Source: Patagioenas fasciata
Taxonomy: Eukaryota > Chordata > Aves > Columbiformes > Columbidae
Direction: 5' to 3'
Length of the DNA stretch: 64,000 bases
Assembly (NCBI RefSeq): GCF_037038585.1
Contig: NC_092525.1
Coordinates: 32,018,367-32,082,366 of the forward strand
The translations under genes and the position numbers were made by a program. The first letter of the stretch is position 1, and every line of letters starts with the position of its first letter. Of the stretch, positions 60,701-64,000 are shown piece by piece. The notes beneath the pieces were generated by a model. It ran no database searches, was not told the DNA's origin, and worked only from the letters and a program-made list of their open reading frames with translations.

Positions 60701-61789
60701 GGACTGCCCGCCCAATCTTTTTGACAATATTCAAACATCACAAGCAAAGCAAGATGTAAATTCAAACCTTAGAACTTGAATCACTGCTTTACTATTTCTT
60801 CATGTGAAATGCAGTAAGTTGTTTCACTATTCATGGAATATCCAGGGAATGTAAATGATTCTGTGAATAACAGTGTAATCCCTTGTCTTGCTATTGGTAT
60901 GGAAGGGAAATACCATTCACTAGGTGTCACAATTTATCACCAGAACAGCGAGGCTGCAAACTGAACTGGAGGGGCAAATTTTGCAGACTCGCTTCAGCTC
61001 TAGACCGCTACACCATATATTTGCCACAGGGAGCAATATGTCCCTTGCTCTCCCTTCTGTTCTTCTCGCTGTTGTATAAGACAGAATGATTCAGCTCTTG
61101 AGAACTGACTACTGTGCGGGAGTAGTATTTTGGGATTTTTTTTTAAATACAGCAGATGTACTGTCATCATCTTTATAAAGCCTACAATATTTATTCTGTC
61201 TTGTTTGTGCAAGAAAAATACCACCTGATTTAAGCTATTTGGTCTGGAAGTGCTATTGGACTCCAATTCAGAACATTATCCTCTACATGCAATGGTTAGG
61301 AGTCAGCAAAGACCTTATTAGGGAAAAGACCATAGGTTTGTACTGCTGGATTTAACAGCACATAGGGAACATTATTTTTAAACTCATTATGGAAATTTTT
61401 TTTATCTATTGTTTATACTGACATACAAATCATTATTAAAACCCAAACCTTTTTAATTGATAATACTCCATAAAATGTGAATATCCTTAGATTTATATCT
61501 ATACGTAACTGTAACGTGTATATATTTTTTTAAATGCAGTTTTAAAATAAATCATTACTACATCTTTATGGGATTTTTCCCAGAAAATCAAGTCATCTAT
61601 GAGCTGAGTAGTTTGTCTTCTACTAACGCACCTAGAGATTCCAAAATATCCTTTATATCTGTTATCAGGCAATCTAACTTGTAATTTTCTTTGTGAGAAG
61701 GAGCATCTGTTTCTCCATAACCTCTCAAATCCAGGGCCACCACTCGATATTCACTTTTAAATTCCCGCAATTGATGGCGCCAAGAATAC
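51537..61789 (-). CDS. EPHX4: EPHX4, epoxide hydrolase 4 (alpha/beta hydrolase), 5' part outside window
   Basis: Five exons join in phase into 258 codons including the stop, equal to about residues 105-362 of the human protein. The alpha/beta hydrolase catalytic set can be seen: the nucleophile Asp in GHDWGG (codon 59541-59543), the acid Asp in LLWGERD (51708-51710), and the base His in SEASHWLQQ (51621-51623). A cap-domain Tyr lies in INHYRNIF (56294-56296). The membrane-anchor N-terminus and the HGFP oxyanion motif belong to exons beyond 64000. The family hydrates epoxides, but the natural substrate of EPHX4 is not settled. It is transcribed in the same direction as BTBD8. Confidence 0.95.
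51772..56279 (-). other. EPHX4: EPHX4 intron 6
   Basis: 4.5 kb. It contains a CR1 copy (52619-52945) and a low-stop segment at 51967-52347 with an open frame on each strand that I could not assign. GC-richer patches lie near 54900-55250. No further exon was needed to complete EPHX4. Confidence 0.75.
52619..52945 (-). mobile_element. CR1 LINE, 5'-truncated, with open RT C-terminal remnant
   Basis: About 330 bp in - orientation. The left end carries tandem CACAGTAT octamers, then GGATTGGAAGGGACCTC and ATCATCTAGTCCAATCC, the reverse complement of the CR1 3' end. On the - strand a frame of about 80 codons (52701-52955) is open to its natural stop. It reads like the CR1 ORF2 C-terminus ([20 protein letters not shown], then [13 protein letters not shown]). 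The copy lacks the endonuclease and most of the reverse transcriptase, so it cannot move by itself. The intact frame suggests it is younger than the other two CR1 fragments here. Confidence 0.92.
56280..56428 (-). CDS. EPHX4: EPHX4 coding exon 6
   Basis: 149 nt, acceptor TTTGTAG and donor TTCAG/GTGAGT. It encodes [20 protein letters not shown], then [20 protein letters not shown] and NHYRNIF. This is the lid domain with its conserved tyrosines. Confidence 0.96.
56429..57339 (-). other. EPHX4: EPHX4 intron 5
   Basis: 0.9 kb with a GC-richer stretch at 56640-57100. Open frames on both strands there are composition effects. No splice-bounded exon was seen. Confidence 0.75.
57340..57443 (-). CDS. 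EPHX4: EPHX4 coding exon 5
   Basis: 104 nt, acceptor TTTCAG and donor CAAG/GTGAGC. It encodes [20 protein letters not shown], then [14 protein letters not shown]. Start of the cap domain. Confidence 0.96.
57444..59443 (-). other. EPHX4: EPHX4 intron 4
   Basis: 2.0 kb, AT-rich, with a T-run near 57760. No recognised repeat or exon. Confidence 0.75.
59444..59572 (-). CDS. EPHX4: EPHX4 coding exon 4, nucleophile elbow
   Basis: 129 nt, acceptor TGGTAG and donor ACAG/GTGAGT. It encodes [20 protein letters not shown], then [20 protein letters not shown]. It contains the catalytic Asp of GHDWGG. Confidence 0.97.
59573..61631 (-). other. EPHX4: EPHX4 intron 3
   Basis: 2.1 kb, AT-rich, with short TA/CA-rich microsatellite-like DNA near 60100-60150. 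No other feature was seen. Confidence 0.75.
61632..61789 (-). CDS. EPHX4: EPHX4 coding exon 3
   Basis: 158 nt, acceptor TTGTTAG and donor TCTAG/GTGCGT. It encodes [20 protein letters not shown], then [10 protein letters not shown] and [17 protein letters not shown]. It begins one base into the Trp codon of FPEFW, so the preceding exon should end in phase 2. That exon was not found up to 64000. Confidence 0.96.
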
Positions 61790-61974
61790 CTAACAAAGGG
61801 GAAAAAAAAGTTGAAGTTATAAGGTCAAGCAGTATGATATCAAAATGCACTCAATGCTTTTGCTCTCAAATAGCTGAGGGTAAATGAGTACGGCTCTGTT
61901 TGCAATGAGATTCTTTTTTCTCTCAGTGGTAATGCTGATGGTCCTTTGTGACTCCAGCAGTCTCGTGCTCCCGT

Positions 61975-62004
61975 CTTGAATTCCCCAGTAAGGGGGAATT
62001 CAAG
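61975..62004. repeat. Perfect 12-bp hairpin-forming palindrome
   Basis: CTTGAATTCCCC at 61975-61986 and its exact complement GGGGAATTCAAG at 61993-62004 flank a 6-nt loop. Each arm contains GGGGAATTC, close to but not a full NF-kappaB consensus. It lies in a GC-richer patch of about 200 bp. Confidence 0.85.
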
Positions 62005-63028
62005 TGCAGCTGCCAGAAAGGGGCCATGGCCAGAGCCCGGGTGTTTCAACAGTTCCTGGAGCCCGGCATGTCCTTTTGCTGCAGAGGAAGCAGGCATGAA
62101 CCCCAGCACACAGAGGACGATTCTGGTTTATCCTCGGAGCCATAGTATCATCATGAAAGTGAGGTCTGAAAAGCTTTCTCTTCTCCCTGGCTTGCTCACA
62201 CACACATTTTAATGAAGTAGGGAAACATGCCTCAAGGCATGTGGTTTTTCTTTTCAGAAAAGGAATGTCAGATGATTCATATACTAAGTAAACCAAATAA
62301 AGAAATACAATGAATAACAAATTAACTTAGTGAAGTTTATATAATTTATATTATGTACACGTTTATCTGCATCTCTATTCTTAACCGGAATTGCTCCAGA
62401 ACAATCTCTGAACGTGTTGGCACTACACAAAGTATTTCATTGCTTGTGTTTCTACGGAAAAAAATGGTAACGTTACACACGTTAAAATACATACAAAATT
62501 AAGAGCTCAGGCAGAGGCCTGTGCTATTCCGCATTCTGTGTGTTATGTTAGATGTGCATTATGAAGCAAAAATAAAAAGAAAATGGTGGGTCTCATCCTG
62601 TAAGAACTACCTGCCCTGTTATTGACACCAAATAAATTTCAGAGTAGCCAGGATGAAGGCAGGCATGGCCTCACCTTACACTGTAATAGAAACAGATACA
62701 AAATCCGTGATCCTTCTAGATGTCGACATCCCCCTGTGACAGGATCTAGCTTTTACTTCTGCTCATTTCAACAATCTCAGCTAAACAATGTAAACATTTG
62801 GCTCGTCACCAATCATAGCAGTGATGCACAGAATTCTACCTTAATTCAAACTGTGTGTGTATCAGACCATTGGCTCTTCCTCTTTAGCTTTGTCTCCAGC
62901 CCATTAGAGATTTTGAATGTAAGTAATACTACAGGAACATCCATTAATTATAGAAATTTCTATTCATATAAACAGAACAGTCAGAACCTTTTAATTTCAG
63001 TGCCATAGAATGCAAATACAAGATTTAC

Positions 63029-63093
63029 CTGAGATCTCCAGGAATGATATTTTTAAAGGCATTATACAATGATTTGGAAGCTGAATTTGCCAT
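63029..63093 (-). other. Candidate alternative first coding exon of EPHX4
   Basis: An ATG in ACCATGG context (63093-63091) starts an open frame reading MANSASKSLYNAFKNIIPGD, which ends at a good donor, TCAG/GTAAAT (63029). The exon would leave phase 2, exactly what EPHX4 exon 3 needs. The frame stays open upstream to another ATG at 63213, passing through a hydrophobic stretch. It does not resemble the known EPHX4 N-terminus and would lack the HGFP motif. It may be chance; phase agreement alone occurs one time in three. Confidence 0.25.
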
Positions 63094-63143
63094 GGTAACT
63101 GTTGGAGCTATCCTGTATACTTCAGTAAGAAGAAACGAGGCCC

Positions 63144-63159
63144 ATAAATAAATAAATAA
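63144..63159. repeat. AAAT microsatellite
   Basis: ATAAATAAATAAATAA in the EPHX4 5' intron, inside the open frame of the alternative-first-exon candidate. On the - strand it reads as TTTAT units. Confidence 0.85.
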
Positions 63160-64000
63160 TCTATTTTTGTTTTCAGAAAATGCCTGCTTGCTATCCCCAT
63201 CATCTGTTTTCACAGCAGTCCATCAGTCACGAAATGGCTGACCTACCAAATGGGTAGGTTTTATATTCAAAGAAATCCTTTTACTAGATATGAAATCTAA
63301 CTATTGGGGAACTGCTTTGCAAGCAGAATTTGGAATTGTTGGTGAATGCTTTTACTTTCATAAGGCTGAATACTGGAAACTATTTTGTGACTTTCTGATC
63401 ACATTATTTCTGAAAGGCAGCTTGTACAAAATTTAGTAGCTGACACACGTCTTATAGGTACCTGGCACCTTGTGCCCAATTTCAAATATTTTATTATTGT
63501 CTTTCCACAACATAGTATTAATTTTCAAGTTCTTATGGCATCTAAAGCTCTTAATGGCTCTGGTGTGTTATATTCTTAAGTGATCTTTCATTTTCAGGCA
63601 GTCTCCCTCACTCACTAAGGTCAGTATTGCCTGGTTATAGTTGTCCTATGTATAACCTTGAGACATTCAAAGGCAGAGGATTTGTGATAATTAAGAACTG
63701 TAACTGTGAATCATACCCTTTTTTTTTTTCTTTTCTCCAAGTGAAATGATAGAAATGTGATATTTTAAAATATCTCTGAAATTGTGATTAATTTATCTTG
63801 TGCTCTCAGGACAATGTCTATTCTTGTATTAAAAAAAATCTTCACTGATTGAATTAACAAACCAACATCAGCACTGGTAGCATGAATATTTTATAGACTA
63901 TTGGCATGTAGTCTTCATTTTAAAAACAGTTATATAAACTATGCTACTGGTGGTCCCAATGACCTATATAACAGTTTCTCATTCATTCTTTTTGAATGGC

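Larger units (their letters stand above)
61790..64000 (-). other. EPHX4: EPHX4 intron 2 (partial, runs off the window)
   Basis: At least 2.2 kb with no match to the expected HGFPEF exon. It holds a perfect 12-bp palindrome (61975-62004) in a GC-richer patch, an AAAT microsatellite (63144-63159) and an alternative-first-exon candidate (63029-63213). Confidence 0.75.

Noticed and set aside
61790-64000. EPHX4 exon with the HGFPEFW motif
   Set aside because: No sequence encoding it is present, so the exon must lie to the right of the window.

Overview
The window is vertebrate nuclear DNA, almost certainly from a bird. It is AT-rich with long introns and CpG-island promoters. It carries CR1 LINE fragments of the avian type, with 3' ends made of octamers related to ATTCTATG. 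I cannot name the species. The protein genes are multi-exon and were built here by hand from splice signals, reading phase and similarity to known vertebrate proteins. No tRNA, rRNA, CRISPR array or bacterial-type operon was seen.

Layout from left to right. Positions 1-3350 are non-coding sequence with one strong inverted repeat. Positions 3380-3950 are a CpG island with no recognisable coding exon. Positions 4074-4740 look like a solitary retroviral LTR in + orientation. Positions 5000-14440 are mostly featureless, with one CR1 3' fragment and one orphan exon-like segment. Positions 14897-49269 hold the whole coding region of BTBD8 on the - strand: 18 exons and about 1776 codons, including the part once named KIAA1107/APache. 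Its CpG-island promoter lies at 48830-49760. Positions 49900-50850 are intergenic. From 50850 to beyond the right edge lies EPHX4 (epoxide hydrolase 4), also on the - strand. Its last five coding exons are inside the window and its N-terminal exons, including the HGFP motif, lie off the right edge.

The order EPHX4 then BTBD8, head to tail on the same strand, matches human 1p22. There C1orf146 (SPO16) and GLMN follow BTBD8. By that synteny the left CpG island may be the 5' end of C1orf146, but I found no SPO16 or GLMN exon to prove it. BTBD8 is a two-BTB-domain protein with a long disordered tail linked to AP-2 and clathrin membrane traffic. EPHX4 is a membrane-anchored alpha/beta hydrolase. 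Nothing in the sequence says they act in one pathway.

I did not find a convincing new biological system. The best leads are a phase-compatible alternative first exon for EPHX4 (63029-63213), an orphan 111-nt open exon downstream of the LTR (5572-5682), an A11 tract inside a BTBD8 coding exon, a possible poison exon in BTBD8 intron 2, and a microsatellite that serves as a splice-site pyrimidine tract.
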